From assembly GCA_963575745.1 (NCBI GenBank), contig CAUYUJ010013792.1, positions 285,158 to 335,096 of the forward strand: a stretch of 49,939 nt of DNA, in the 5' to 3' direction. This document shows, one piece after another, positions 20,701 through 27,047 of this stretch (positions within the stretch are counted from its first letter, which is position 1; each line of letters begins with the position of its first letter). Source of the stretch: Prorocentrum cordatum. Taxonomy: Eukaryota > Sar > Dinophyceae > Prorocentrales > Prorocentraceae. The notes beneath the pieces are model-generated. The model was not told the DNA's origin, did not search any database, and was given only the letters and a program-made list of their open reading frames with translations. The translations under genes were made by a program, and so were the position numbers.

Positions 20701-22921
20701 CGAGTTCGTTTTCCCGCAACCGGCAAATTGGGGCGGTTGGATCTGAGAGAGAACGCTCCCGACCAGCCTAGCACGAACTGCAGACCGCGGCAGCCAAGCC
20801 CAAGGTGTGCCAACGCTTCCGGGGGATCCCGCCGCGTGCCCTCGACGACGACGACTGCTCGCCAGGCCCGCAGAGTGCCAGGCCCGCAGAGTGCCAGTGC
20901 TCCCTGGGTATCGCGCCTCGCGTGGTTTTTGGTCAGCCGTCGACCCATGCAATGCGGCGCTGCGGCTCTGGGCACGTTGCAGGCCGACAGGAACGAAGTC
21001 TTCGCGCAACCCAAGGGCTTCTTGGCCCCCATCCTGATCTCGCCCGAGCCCAGTCGACGCATGCGATAGGAAGGCAGTAGGCAACATGGAAGACCGTCTC
21101 ACTCTGCTTGACTCGCTTGCTTGAAAAAAAGACTCTTATTTCACGCTCAGCTCTACTCGTTAACGCCTCGTTGCCAAGCCCCAGAAGCGAGGTCTGCACG
21201 GCTAAAAAAGGCCGCCCCCCGACACACTAAGAACAGGAATAAGGAGCACGAGCACGACAAGGCGCAGGAGCACTGGCACAAAGAGGATCAGGCCGAGACG
21301 CAGGATATTGAGTTTGAGGAGGGTGGGGAGCATGACAACAATGAACAGGATGAAGGAGCGCGAATCGGACGCTGAACAGGAGACCGGGGAGAGCGAGAAC
21401 GATCCGGCACAACGCAACAACCACCCTCACGCGAAGCACGCCTGCAGAAGAGGTCATCTCAGCCATGGCACCTCGGGAAGGAACCGAGCAGGACGAGACT
21501 CTCTGGTGAACGCCCAGCACTGTTCAGGACGTCGGGTGCCCAGAGATCCGATCTCTTTCGTTGCACGCCGGGCCCCCCGAAATCCCCAACCCGTTCGCCT
21601 GAGCGGGAGTCCCAGTGCCTGGCGAGGGCCCCCCGGAGGCGGGCCTCCTCGACCCATCACCCCTGTACGCCAAGGGAGGAGGGGGGGGGGGGAGGAGAGG
21701 GGGGAGGGGGGGGTGGAAAAAAAAAAAAAGGAAGGGGGATGAGGAGGATGAGGAGGAGGAGGAGGAGGAGAGGAGGAGGAGGAGGAGGAGGAGGGAGGAG
21801 GAGACGAGGAGAAAGAGGAGATGAGGAGGACCAAGGGAAGGTGGGGTATGTGAAAGGAACCTTGGCGACGACGCGTCCCGCCCGCGCCGCCGCAGACGAC
21901 GACGGGTGACGACGACGACCCGACGACGACGTACGACGAACGACGAGACGAGACGAGGACCGATGACGTTCGACGTTGCCCCAGTCGCCAGGGGATGGTT
22001 GGGAGTCGGGGCTCCCCACCCTCCTCTTTTCTTTTTGTTTGCGGCGCGCCAGAGGGGGGGGGGGGGGGTTGGGGGGGGGGAGCCCAAGTTTCGGAGGCCG
22101 CCTCTGACCCGTCGTTCCGGGGGGGACCCCCCAGGTTCGAGAACACCCTGGCTGGGAATTGCCCACGGCACGCGAGCCTCAACTGCGCTCTCACAGGGGT
22201 GACGTTCCAGAAATGACGCGCAGCCTCAATCTCCAGAAAACACGCTCTTCCTGTGCGGCCATCCGCCCGCGCGTGCCCCCTCTGCGCACGCCATCCCCCT
22301 GCCAGGGAACTCTTCGGCGAACGCTGTCCCCACGGTGGGGGTCAGCGTGTAATCGGCGAGCTGGCAGCGCCACTTCGCACGCGATCTTTTTACGCGAAAG
22401 GCAAAACTGACAGAAGCAGAAACCTTCGAAGCTCTGCGTGGATGTCTGGGATCCGCGCTGGACCACCCGCACTGGCGCGCGGAGCGCACAAGGGGCGGCG
22501 CTAGGGGCGCCGCCGCTGGGGGGGGCAGCGCCGATCCACGAGGTCCGTGCGGAGCTCCGAACGTGTGTGTTCATGCCGCTTCTGATTCTTCGGTTCACAA
22601 CGCCAGCCGTACGCTGGATGTCTGGGTCTCTTCGGAGGCAACTACTGGGAGGTTTTCGTCGGAAAGAGAAAACACATTGAACCCTATTGGGGGGCTGTTA
22701 CGCCGGAATGGGCCTCGGACTAAGCCGGATTCAACGGGATTAACCGGGATCAAGCGGGATTAGGCCAGATTTCGGACCAGGGCAAGCACAGAATATGACC
22801 TCCCAAGAGTTGCGTGGGGCCCAGCGGCGACGCGCCCCAACAAGGACGGGCTCGGCCGCGCGCCTCGAGCAGCTTCATCACGAAGACGATGCGGATCTCC
22901 CGGGGGCAGTCGAGGAGCATG
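2716..22921 (-). CDS. MFS-type membrane transporter, six recognised exons (partial)
   Basis: Predicted membrane transporter of Major Facilitator type; the substrate cannot be told. Exons on the minus strand are 22921-22864, 16855-16785, 15420-15360, 13183-13124, 4250-4173 and 2782-2716. Joined in order they keep phase and give a typical MFS N-half. PREIRIVFVMKLLE leads into a hydrophobic helix (AYFLFAVVLVSLL), then FGMSDRTAGWLYG, a second helix ending GLFM, and the loop 2-3 motif GFVIDNIGVRWTLLL (a motif A variant, usually G-D-GRR). After a gap come GQALINPVLAMALRRYTD and QFAFSLFYVTQNLAY. Seen: the frames and splice dinucleotides. Known: MFS motif A. Inferred: the exons form one gene. At least one exon of about 15-25 codons between 13124 and 4250 is missing, as are both ends. 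Donors are GC, GA, GC, GT, GA and GC; all acceptors are AG. Introns run from 1.4 to about 9 kb. Exonic codons favour G/C at the third position. Confidence 0.75.
3010..3078. repeat. GGA microsatellite
   Basis: GAGGAGGAGG run in the intron between transporter exons at 4.2 and 2.8 kb. Confidence 0.85.
3203..3320. mobile_element. Short terminal-inverted-repeat element, copy B
   Basis: A 118-bp segment with perfect 13-bp inverted ends: ATCGCTCGGACGT at the left and ACGTCCGAGCGAT at the right. The interior is homologous to 2131-2250 (TTTCCCCGTG, GTCGTGCGTG, CCGCCGAGAAAA). Non-coding and MITE-like. No clear target-site duplication was seen (GCC left, ACC right). Confidence 0.7.
3330..4165. other. 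Intronic non-repetitive sequence
   Basis: No conserved peptide, satellite or element was recognised. Open frames on both strands look incidental. By the gene model it is part of a 1,390-bp transporter intron. Confidence 0.5.
4173..4250 (-). CDS. MFS transporter exon (GQALINPVLAMALRRYT)
   Basis: A 78-bp exon (26 codons). It follows GGGAGGGGAG (acceptor AG at 4252-4251), opens GTCACCCTG (V-T-L) and ends AGATACACG (R-Y-T) before GACCTG, a GA donor. The peptide holds TMASVGQALINPVLAMALRRYT. The next exon also begins GAC, restoring the D of R-R-Y-T-D. The motif matches a transmembrane helix and basic loop typical of MFS carriers. Third positions are almost all G or C. Confidence 0.7.
4535..4675. 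repeat. Dispersed repeat, copy 1 (paired with 20.37-20.53 kb)
   Basis: Shares an ordered set of blocks with 20370-20530: CATCGCAAAACCATC, GAAACTCAAGAAA-like sequence, CTGGAGGCAAGCAGGG and GTTTCCACTG. No terminal repeats are visible and the nature of the family is unknown. Confidence 0.7.
4676..5080. other. A-rich then CCCCAC-rich low-complexity sequence
   Basis: An adenine-rich stretch (AACCACAAAACCAAAAAG-like) is followed by C-rich CCCCCCTC blocks and a second A-rich stretch near 5005-5070. No gene was recognised. Confidence 0.6.
5085..5235. repeat. TCC/CCT microsatellite
   Basis: Pyrimidine-only CCTCCTCC runs. Confidence 0.85.
5572..5640. repeat. TA/CA dinucleotide tract
   Basis: CATATACATATATATGTATA-type alternating purine-pyrimidine sequence with CACG interruptions. 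Confidence 0.85.
5900..5990. repeat. TCC microsatellite
   Basis: Near-pure CCTCCTCCT run of about 90 bp. Confidence 0.9.
6000..7430. other. Intronic sequence with GGGA-rich patches
   Basis: Contains purine tracts GGGAGGGAGG (about 6565-6720 and 7305-7380) and otherwise unique-looking sequence. An open plus-strand frame at 6770-6960 ends in an acidic run (EEDEDEQ) but has no recognisable domain, and no exon was supported. Confidence 0.5.
7435..8474 (-). mobile_element. Retroelement tail: RNase H plus Cys-rich C-terminus
   Basis: Minus-strand remnant of a dinoflagellate non-LTR-type retroelement. The first block (8474-7726) follows a pyrimidine tract ending CCCTACAG and encodes an RNase H fold. 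Its acidic sites are Asp in FGDVSGG, Glu in RGELKAFQMAL, Asp in YVTDCDMVAEGW and Asp in GNAVVDELAS, with HSHLNAKDL before the last. A poly-Pro/Ala linker and a Cys pair (RCLKC) follow, then TAG. After about 60 bp a second block in another frame (7720-7435) continues with WFCTLCGG and GKPCRELM and ends in a basic tail. The two blocks are separated by a stop and a frame change, so this is either a decayed gene or contains a small intron. No reverse transcriptase was found upstream; GAGGG repeats abut it. It sits inside a transporter intron on the same strand. Confidence 0.75.
8480..8620. repeat. GGGAGG purine-rich minisatellite
   Basis: GGGAGGGAGGGGG-type purine tract abutting the RNase H block. 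The opposite strand gives the pyrimidine run before the CCCTACAG acceptor-like site. Confidence 0.8.
8640..9140. other. Intronic A-rich and unique sequence
   Basis: Holds AAAAAC-rich stretches (8665-8815) and unique sequence to about 9100. One minus-strand frame near 9075-9040 (RICNVMLFLTSHP) was considered as the missing transporter exon, but its phase does not fit. Confidence 0.45.
9140..10260 (+). repeat. Composite dispersed repeat, copy 2
   Basis: Collinear paralogue of 1500-2430. It contains the four-unit 83-bp minisatellite and, in place of the single GGAAGGATTC unit, a tandem triplication of about 157 bp (9586-10055). It lacks the 120-bp inverted-repeat element. It ends with the same TTACACTGGTCCT and TCC tract as copy 1. 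Confidence 0.8.
9586..10055 (+). repeat. 157-bp tandem triplication
   Basis: Three units start near 9586, 9743 and 9900, each running AAGAGTTCCATG..CCCATGCCAACG, GGAAGGATTCAGGAC, TTCGCGGTGTTGAAGTTCC, AATGGTGTTCTGGCTC and TTCAGGATCGTCAA. Homologous single-copy sequence is at about 1965-2090. Confidence 0.85.
10272..10312. repeat. TCC microsatellite
   Basis: Pure CCTCCTCCT run closing composite repeat copy 2. Confidence 0.9.
10320..10970. other. Unique-looking sequence with CGAATCGGATCGG motifs
   Basis: Short ATCGAATCGGATCGGG-like motifs recur at 10640-10710 and again at about 12760-12800. No gene was recognised. Confidence 0.5.
10975..12186. repeat. 88-bp satellite array, about 14 units
   Basis: GTGTGCCGAAATGGGGGTGG recurs near 11048, 11139, 11220, 11308, 11398, 11483, 11567, 11656, 11743, 11832, 11919, 12008, 12097 and 12171, a period of about 85-90 bp. 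Other fixed blocks are CGCATGCGAACGCAGCCACT and CTTCGGTGGAGCTCCCC. Units differ by substitutions and small indels. The unit lacks stops in several frames, giving long spurious ORFs on both strands (up to about 410 codons). Because unit length is not a multiple of three, no constant peptide is encoded. Confidence 0.92.
12205..12350. repeat. GGA microsatellite
   Basis: Pure GAGGAGGAG run of about 80 bp with GGGGGAGG ends, directly after the 88-bp satellite. Confidence 0.9.
12360..12850. other. GGCCCAAGA-type and GATCGGATCG-type sequence
   Basis: Includes GGCCCAAGAAAGACCCCAAA-like and AAAAGGGCCTC motifs related to the CCCAAGAGGCC minisatellites at 31.6 and 34.3 kb, then GATCGGATCG motifs. No gene was recognised. 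Confidence 0.5.
13124..13183 (-). CDS. MFS transporter exon (motif A)
   Basis: A 60-bp exon after AGCGGCAG (acceptor AG at 13185-13184). It encodes GFVIDNIGVRWTLLL followed by AGVLL and ends CTG before GTCCCC, a GT donor chosen provisionally. It begins in phase 0, matching the exon ending at 15360 (LFM), so the join reads G-L-F-M-G-F-V-I-D. This is the loop between helices 2 and 3 where MFS carriers have motif A. The glycine, the aspartate and the G-V-R core are present. The downstream boundary is the least certain of the set. Confidence 0.72.
13500..13985. repeat. GGA microsatellites and A-rich tract
   Basis: GAGGAGGAGG runs at about 13515-13625 and 13699-13742 are followed by an adenine-rich AAGAACAAAGAAAG-like stretch (13800-13980). 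No coding feature. Confidence 0.75.
14005..14535. repeat. TCC and CAT/ATC microsatellite cluster
   Basis: TCC runs (14008-14140 and 14395-14525) flank CATCATCAACATCATC-type triplets (14195-14275). A unique patch lies at 14285-14385. Confidence 0.85.
14540..15355. other. GC-rich intronic sequence
   Basis: Includes GCCGGATTGAGC motifs and homopolymeric C/G runs. The exon following 15360 was expected downstream on the minus strand and was found at 13183 instead. Nothing else was recognised. Confidence 0.5.
15360..15420 (-). CDS. MFS transporter exon (AGWLYG helix)
   Basis: A 61-bp exon after CGGGAGCCCAG (acceptor AG at 15422-15421). Its first G completes an Arg codon begun in the previous exon; the peptide is then TAGWLYGCYGTTVSILGLFM, ending ATG before GCGCCG, a GC donor. 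A-G-W-x-Y-G after F-G-M-S-D is the expected helix-1 to helix-2 transition of this carrier type. All third positions are G or C. Confidence 0.74.
15440..15605. repeat. GGGGGA-rich purine tract
   Basis: GGGGGGAGGGAGG-like sequence. Its complement is a long pyrimidine stretch just before the acceptor at 15421. Confidence 0.7.
15610..16600. other. Intronic unique sequence
   Basis: Contains a short TATATACATATA tract (15708-15745) and an imperfect CCAACCAGGAGGCCAACC-like region (15905-16050). No exon was recognised. Confidence 0.5.
16605..16745. repeat. TCC/TTA microsatellite
   Basis: TCC runs with a TTATTATTATTA interruption. Confidence 0.8.
16785..16855 (-). CDS. MFS transporter exon (helix 1, FGMSD)
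   Basis: A 71-bp exon after CTTGCAAAG (acceptor AG at 16857-16856), opening GCCACCGCGTAC. The peptide A-T-AYFLFAVVLVSLL-SSEFGMSD is one hydrophobic helix and the loop before helix 2. It ends CCGACAG before GACGTG, a GA donor, in phase 2; the next exon starts GACC, giving S-D-R-T-A-G. Upstream it joins in phase 0 to K-L-L-E of the 22864 exon. Both junctions show the same bases at the two intron ends (AGGC; CAGGAC), so exact cuts may slide. Confidence 0.75.
17050..17290. repeat. GGGAGG purine minisatellite
   Basis: GGGGAGGGAGG and GGAGGGGGAG motifs over about 240 bp, on the plus strand of a minus-strand intron. Confidence 0.8.
17790..17910. repeat. Dispersed repeat (paired with 47455-47575)
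   Basis: Shares GCCCTCTCGCGAACCGAAAA, CGGCCAAT and ATCGACGTGCCAGGG with 47520-47575 in the same order at about 85-90 percent by eye. Confidence 0.7.
18015..18180. repeat. GCATCGCCGATGC palindromic cluster
   Basis: Alternating GCATCGCCGATGC and GCATCGGCGATGC units, each palindromic or nearly so, repeat about ten times with variants (GCATCGCCGGTGC). The region can form many alternative hairpins. Confidence 0.85.
18395..18800 (+). repeat. Host repeat, filled copy
   Basis: Homologous to 19283-19475 on both sides of the foldback element: GGTGGATGCCACGACGATGG and GACAC to its left, TCCGATCATTGA and CATG-rich sequence to its right, ending ACATGCTTCCTCTCC. The right part repeats AACATGTTT and its complement many times. 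Confidence 0.8.
18442..18641. mobile_element. Foldback element with about 60-bp inverted arms and 5-bp target duplication
   Basis: A 200-bp non-coding element. The left arm includes GGGGAAGC, ATGACAGGAACATAAAA, CTCGGAGGTCC, GGATTTCTCGG and TCGGCGCTGG. The right arm is its near-perfect inverse (CCAGCGCCGAC, CCGAGAAATCC, CCTCCGAGG, TTTTATGTTTATGTCAT, TTCCCC). The centre is GC-rich with its own hairpin (GGCGCGCTCCGCGCGCC). CTAAC flanks both sides (18437-18441 and 18642-18646). The paralogous locus at 19309-19313 has a single CTAGC and no element, giving an empty site. Transposition machinery is not present and the family is unidentified. Confidence 0.82.
19283..19475 (+). repeat. Host repeat, empty copy with CATG palindromes
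   Basis: Matches the flanks of the foldback insertion at 18.4-18.8 kb without the element. AACATGTTT-type palindromes recur at least eight times between 19330 and 19420. It ends GCATGCTTCCTCTCC as does the filled copy. Confidence 0.8.
19480..19980. other. Unique sequence without recognised gene
   Basis: Open frames are unremarkable. A GGAACCCCTCCGGGAAGGG-type stretch near 19850 is the only local structure seen. Confidence 0.5.
19988..20125. mobile_element. Foldback family, decayed copy 2
   Basis: The left arm TTTCGGAGGTCCGCGCGGA followed by TTTCTTGGCTCGGCGCTG matches the element at 18442. The GC-rich centre (GGCGCGCGGAGCG, GGCGGCGC) is retained. The right arm (CGCGCCGGCCCGGGAGAGCC) is strongly diverged and no end or target duplication remains. 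Confidence 0.6.
20194..20342. repeat. Inverted repeat, 15-bp perfect arms
   Basis: GAGAAGGGGAAGGCC at 20194-20208 and its exact complement GGCCTTCCCCTTCTC at 20328-20342. Similarity continues inward for about 10 bp. Internal CAGAAGG/CCTTCTGAG motifs add further pairing. Confidence 0.75.
20370..20530. repeat. Dispersed repeat, copy 2 (paired with 4.54-4.67 kb)
   Basis: Shares CATAGCAAAACCATC, CTGGAGGCAAGCAGGG and GTTTCCACTG blocks with copy 1, in the same order. Confidence 0.7.
20531..21660. other. Intronic unique sequence
   Basis: Includes a 13-bp direct repeat GCCCGCAGAGTGCCAG-like (20868-20900). No exon or element was recognised. Confidence 0.5.
21675..21960. repeat. GGGGGA / GGA tract and GACGAC tract
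   Basis: Homopurine run with an A12 stretch near 21717, a GGA microsatellite (21738-21830), then GACGACGACG-type sequence (21890-21960). Confidence 0.8.
21961..22405. other. Unique sequence with a G-run near 22052-22080
   Basis: No gene was recognised. The G-rich run is a likely assembly-sensitive homopolymer. Confidence 0.45.
22410..22584. mobile_element. Foldback family, diverged copy 3
   Basis: The left arm has CAGAAGC, CTTCGAAGCTCTGCGTGGA and GGGATCCGCGCTGG. The right arm is inverse (CAGCGCCGATCC, CCGTGCGGAGCTCCGAA, GCTTCTG). The centre shares GGCGCGCGGAGCGC and GGCGGCG with the other copies. Arms are about 50 bp with several mismatches. It lies 280 bp from a transporter exon. Confidence 0.6.
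22864..22921 (-). CDS. MFS transporter exon (PREIRIVFVMKLLE)
   Basis: A 58-bp exon after a CTCCTCCTCCTCCACC pyrimidine tract and GTTCAG (acceptor AG at 22923-22922). One leading base completes an upstream codon, then MLLDCPREIRIVFVMKLLE. It ends CTCGAG before GCGCGC, an AG|GC donor. It joins in phase 0 to the 16855 exon (L-L-E-A-T-A-Y-F). The Pro-Arg-Glu followed by an amphipathic start of helix 1 is typical of this carrier type. More 5' exons must exist; none was found. Confidence 0.72.
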
Positions 22922-22924
22922 CTG

Positions 22925-23600
22925 AACCTCAAGCGGTGGAGGAGGAGGAGGCTTGGAGAGTGTTTTCTCACATGCGGCGATCACGGGCGTTGTGGGGGGG
23001 AGGACGGGGGGGGGAGGGGCGGTTGGGGTGGGGCCTGACGTAACGCCCCAAACCCCTCCGCCGTGTGGGTCGGCACCACAGACTGTGGTGCCGGACGCAC
23101 TGCGGCAGTGCTGGGGACGCACTTGTGGGGGGGAGCGATATGTCAGGGGGGAGGGGGGGGCATAACGCGCGTTCTGGCCCAGAGGGGGGGGAACAAAAAC
23201 AATCTCTAACAGGGGGGATGGCGACCTCAATCCCCGTCGGCGAGAGGATGCCAGGAACCACATTGTGGGAGATCTTGGCATCAGCGAGCAGCCCGAGTAG
23301 GGGGCCAATGTGCTGGATTGAGAAGAGAATCTAGAAAGACTGGGCGCGACTATTCCGGGCGGTGCCAGATTCAGCCGGTTTTCGACCGCGGATGCACCGG
23401 CGCCGGTGCTGCATTTAACCATTCAGGGGTTGCGGCCACAAGGAGCCAGGGCCGAGGAATCTCGCGGGCGGAGGTTTGAGAAGGGACCGATCGTCCCAGC
23501 AATTCTATAGGCCTACCACGAAGTTTTCGTAGAACCCAGAACGGTTCTAACACAAACAGCGTTCATTGAACATAAGCTCGATGCGTTAACTCAACACTGT
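22925..23600. other. GC-rich sequence without recognised gene
   Basis: GGGGGG runs (22990-23030, 23120-23165) and otherwise unique sequence. By the gene model it may be transporter intron 5' of the 22.9-kb exon. Confidence 0.45.
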
Positions 23601-23610
23601 CTCAGCCAGA

Positions 23611-23659
23611 AATGTTATAAGAACATCTCGTGCAGACCACAATATGTTCTTAGAACATT
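23611..23659. repeat. Hairpin, 16-bp arms
   Basis: AATGTTATAAGAACAT at 23611-23626 and ATGTTCTTAGAACATT at 23644-23659 pair with one mismatch around a 17-base loop. The role is unknown. Confidence 0.7.
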
Positions 23660-23691
23660 ATTTGGTGGGCCTATAGGCAAGCCAGGGCGCT

Positions 23692-23970
23692 TCACCACTG
23701 CTCGGGAGGGGGGGGGTAAGGGAATGAAGGAAGGAGGGAGGAGGGGGAGGGAAACCCGTGGGCCCAAGCCTCAAATCTGAACTGTACAGGAGACTCGTGG
23801 TTCCGAGGGAGCTTTGATTTCACAACATCGACTTCGCCCCTGCAGACGGCGCACTCAAGACCTCCGCTGGTGTGTTGGCTGGAGACCTTACGAACATCAA
23901 CCAATGCACGCTGTTGTTTGATGAACGTAAGCCGGCTCCCGAGGCAGAAGAGCGAACTATTGCTAGACAC
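23692..23970 (-). other. Unrecognised open frame
   Basis: A 92-codon frame with a coding-like patch (GEVDVVKSKLPRNHESPVQF) but no recognised domain. It overlaps, on the other strand, sequence that could be the 5' part of the plus-strand retroelement. It could be incidental. Confidence 0.2.
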
Positions 23971-24800
23971 GTGAATGGTGTTATTCCTAGTGGGGTTGTC
24001 GGGCTGTCAGTAGACTTCTATCACTCAGCGGGAACCAACGGAACCCATCTTGGGCTCATGATGGGCCTTGGTAAGTTCTTGGGAGCACTCTCGGTTTCCA
24101 GGACGTGAATCCAGATAACGAGGTCCTCCAGGCATGCGTCAATTGCCGTCCCTAGGGGCTATACTTGTGCTGCAGGACGAGGTCAAAGTGTTTAGGACTT
24201 GTCTAATGTACCTGCCGGTTTGAACTCGTGTGTGGAACGTACCAACGTTTGGCACGAGGCGCCGACCTCGTCGCACTCCCCTGTCGAAATCACGTTGACG
24301 GGCGTCAGACTGGACATCCCCATGCATGTTAGACGTGACTGAACGCCGTTCCCCACCCATCGACCTAGCGGATGTGCTTAAAAAACCTTTTCTGTACCAT
24401 TGGAATGGGGATGTCGGGGAAACGGGTGATCTGGATTTGAGCGTTTTCTGGGAGCAGTATATCGAGTTCATGGAATTGGAGCGCTGTCAGGTTTGTGATA
24501 TCCAAGGGGCTGACCAGAACGAGTTTTGTTGGCAAACCTGGTGGTTCCAAGAGGAGCCAAGCTTCCATGGACATGCTCGCTACAGCAAAACGGTTTGCCA
24601 ATTCCACTGCCAAATCACCATCGTGGGGATCCGTTGTCTCGCTGCTCGGCAAAGCCTCACGTGAAGGGGCTAGCCTGGCAAATTCGAAGCTGCGGCAGGC
24701 GTCGCGTCGCTCTCTTCTGAAACTGGACCCAAAAAACTCTGGGTCCCATGCTTTGAGAGAGCGTGATCCACCGCCGCTTTACTGTGGAAAATTGCCAACC
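23790..24800 (+). other. Possible 5' portion of the retroelement
   Basis: Plus-strand frames contain a patch (IDLADVLKKPFLYHWNGD followed by L-S-V-F-W-E-Q-Y, about 24360-24470) resembling the region before the reverse transcriptase in such elements. A basic Ser/Lys-rich frame (24495-24780) runs into the C-rich block. The likeness is weak and no endonuclease motif was identified. Confidence 0.3.
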
Positions 24801-24814
24801 TCTTCCTCCGGAGC

Positions 24815-25985
24815 CCGGGGGTCCCCCCCCCCCCCCCCCCCTCCGAAAATCCCCCCCTCTCCTGCTGGAAACCCCCCATGGCCCATGCCCCCCCCCCTCC
24901 TCCCCCCCCCACCCTCCCGCGGGCAAAACCCCCCCCTCCCTCCCCTCCTAAACCCCTCCACCCCCCCCCCCCTCCCCCCTCGGCAAACCGAGGGCACCCG
25001 TTCCACCCCCCTCCCCCCCCCCCCCCCCCCCGAATCCGGAAAACCGGGGGGGTCACTACCGGTTTCGAACCCCCCCCCCCCCCCCCTCGAAACCCTAGGG
25101 GGGTCACCTACCGGCTCGACCCCCTCCCCCACACCACGCACCGCCAGCAAACGACTCCCGGTCCCTACCACCGTCCGCATCACATCCCCCACTGTTGTTC
25201 CCAGCACCACTGTCCTCACCACCTCTGTCCCCACTGGTTCCACCACCGTCCCTACTGTCCCCACCAGTGCCCCCACCACTGTCGCACTGTCCCCACTGTC
25301 CCCACCACTGTTCCCACCACGGTTCCACTCTCCCCACTGTCTCCACGGCCCCAACCACTGCCCGACTATCCCCACTGTCCCCACTGTCCCACTGACTCCT
25401 CCGCTGTCCCACTGAGCTGTCCCACTGTTCCCACCACTGTCCCCACTGTCCCCACCACTGTCCCCACTGTACCTCTGTCCCATTGTCCCACCGCCGTCCT
25501 CGCCACCGCCTTCACCACTGTCCCCACCACCATTGTACCCTCCACTGTCCCACTGTTTCCACCTCATTCCCACTGTCCCCACACCACTGTCCCCACCACC
25601 GTCCCCACCACTGTCCACTGTCCACCCTGTTGTCCACCACTGTCCCCACCACTGTCCCCACCACTGTTGTCCCAACCACTGTCCCGCTGTCCCCTCACCA
25701 CTGTCCCCACCAACACCGTCCCCACCACTGTCCGCACCCCCACTCGGTTTTCGAGGGAGGGGGGGGGGGGGGTTCGAACCGGTAGTGACCCCCCGCGGTT
25801 TTCGAAGGGGGGGAGGGGGTTCGAACAGGTAGTGACCCCCCCCCCTTTTCATGATGAACTGGGAAGGGGGGGGGGGGAGGGGTTCGAACCGGTAGTGACC
25901 CCCCCCGGTTTTCCGGAGGGGGGGGGGGGAGGGGTTCGAACCGGTAGTGACCCCCCCCCCCGGTTTTCCGCCAGCAGCGGTAGAA
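24815..25985. repeat. C/G-skewed minisatellite with inverted arms
   Basis: The left part (24820-25130) is C-rich with two GGGGGTCACTACCGGTTTCG-like units. The middle (25150-25740) is a CCCCACTGT/CCCCACCACTGT minisatellite of 9- and 12-bp units. The right part (25745-25975) is G-rich with four units of GGTTCGAACCGGTAGTGACC followed by a C run and GGTTTTCC. Left and right units are inverse complements, so the block has inverted arms around a tandem core. Strand asymmetry is extreme and quadruplex or i-motif folding is plausible. Long homopolymers make assembly errors likely. Confidence 0.85.
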
Positions 25986-26342
25986 CACGCTCTTTCCATG
26001 CTTTTGGGTCTCGCTTCCAGCCTACCTGAACTGATCGGGATGATCGACGAGTCGGGTGGATCGGAGCTCGGGTTGCATTAGCCGTCTGCTAAATCGATTC
26101 ATGAGAAGCTCTTGCGCGACCACTCGCACAAGATCTGGGCAAGATGCGGGCTCAGGAGGCGGTGACAAAGGGCGGCAAGGCAACGCTTGCCTTTCTCAGG
26201 TGAGACAACCGATTGCAGGTCCGCTTGGGCCTGAAGGCTGGCAGCTGCAGGGGGACCAAGCTGTCGAGGCCCTCAGAGCAGAGTGGGGAAAATACTCGAT
26301 ACATCATGACAGTCTTCGTAGCAACCAGCAGCATAGCATCAG

Positions 26343-27010
26343 TTGGCCGACCTTCCCCAGACTCTCCCTCGTCCTGGTGTGCAAGTGCTTCGCTGGGCAT
26401 TGAGCAAGTTTGAGCAAGAGGCGTGTACCGGAGCCGATTTTCTGAACCCCAGCAGCTGGCGGTTGTTACCCGAGCCCTTCCTGGAGAGGTCGATTGACTG
26501 CAGGATGCTCTGGGAATGGAAGCCGCCCCTCCCCCCCAAAAAAATACACCACCCTTTCTTGCATTCCAGGGCACGCCCAACTGTGCTGGACTGCGCCCGT
26601 TGGGCTCTCGTAGTCAGTATCGTGAGGGCGTGGGCGAGGGTGCGACATGCGGGGGCTAGACCCTGGGAGCATGGCCGCGCGGCTCAATGTTTTCCCGGAT
26701 GCCAGGGACAAAGAATGTGATAGAGCCATTGGCAGCATGCTCTGATGACTGACTTTGCCACATTGCCGGAATTTGAGTGGCACGTTGTTCGGAGACCCGT
26801 GCAAATTTTACGGGAGAGTTGCCCCGGCGACCCTTTCCGAGGAGGCCCAGGCAACTGGCCTGCACACAGGCCTGACCAGAGCCGACATCACTCTCGACAA
26901 TGGCGCGCGTGCTCGATCTTTTCCAGGCGCGGTGTCCTCGCTGCTCGAGGCCACGGGCACGATCTTGGCAGGTTGCAGTACGGCCACAACTCTGGAGTAT
27001 GTGCTGCTAG
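26343..27010 (+). pseudogene. Reverse transcriptase domain, frameshifted
   Basis: The first frame (26343-26720) holds TGADFLNPSSWRLLPEP, a degenerate ARPTVLDCARWALVVSIVRA block and WARVRHAGARPWEHG, corresponding to RT fingers (TG-D-P, LP, the P-I-L block and R-W-R). A frame change follows. The next frame (26755-27010) holds GDPCKFYGRVAPATLSEEA, where D-x-x-K-F-Y is RT motif A with its catalytic Asp at about 26794, then GTILAGCSTATTLEYVLL, the A-G-C-S-x-A-T-T motif preceding the catalytic Y-x-D-D. The Y-x-D-D itself was not found: a TA microsatellite starts just after this point. Confidence 0.78.
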
Positions 27011-27011
27011 A

Positions 27012-27012
27012 C

Positions 27013-27043
<31 letters not shown>

Positions 27044-27047
27044 TAGT
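27012..27047. repeat. TA microsatellite inside the RT
   Basis: ATATATATATGTATATATAT-type run of about 36 bp. It lies where the catalytic Y-x-D-D would be expected. Confidence 0.9.

Noticed and set aside
25780-25960. GGTTCGAACC resembling a tRNA T-loop
   Set aside because: No acceptor stem, anticodon arm or A-box. The motif is a repeated palindrome in the C/G-skewed minisatellite.
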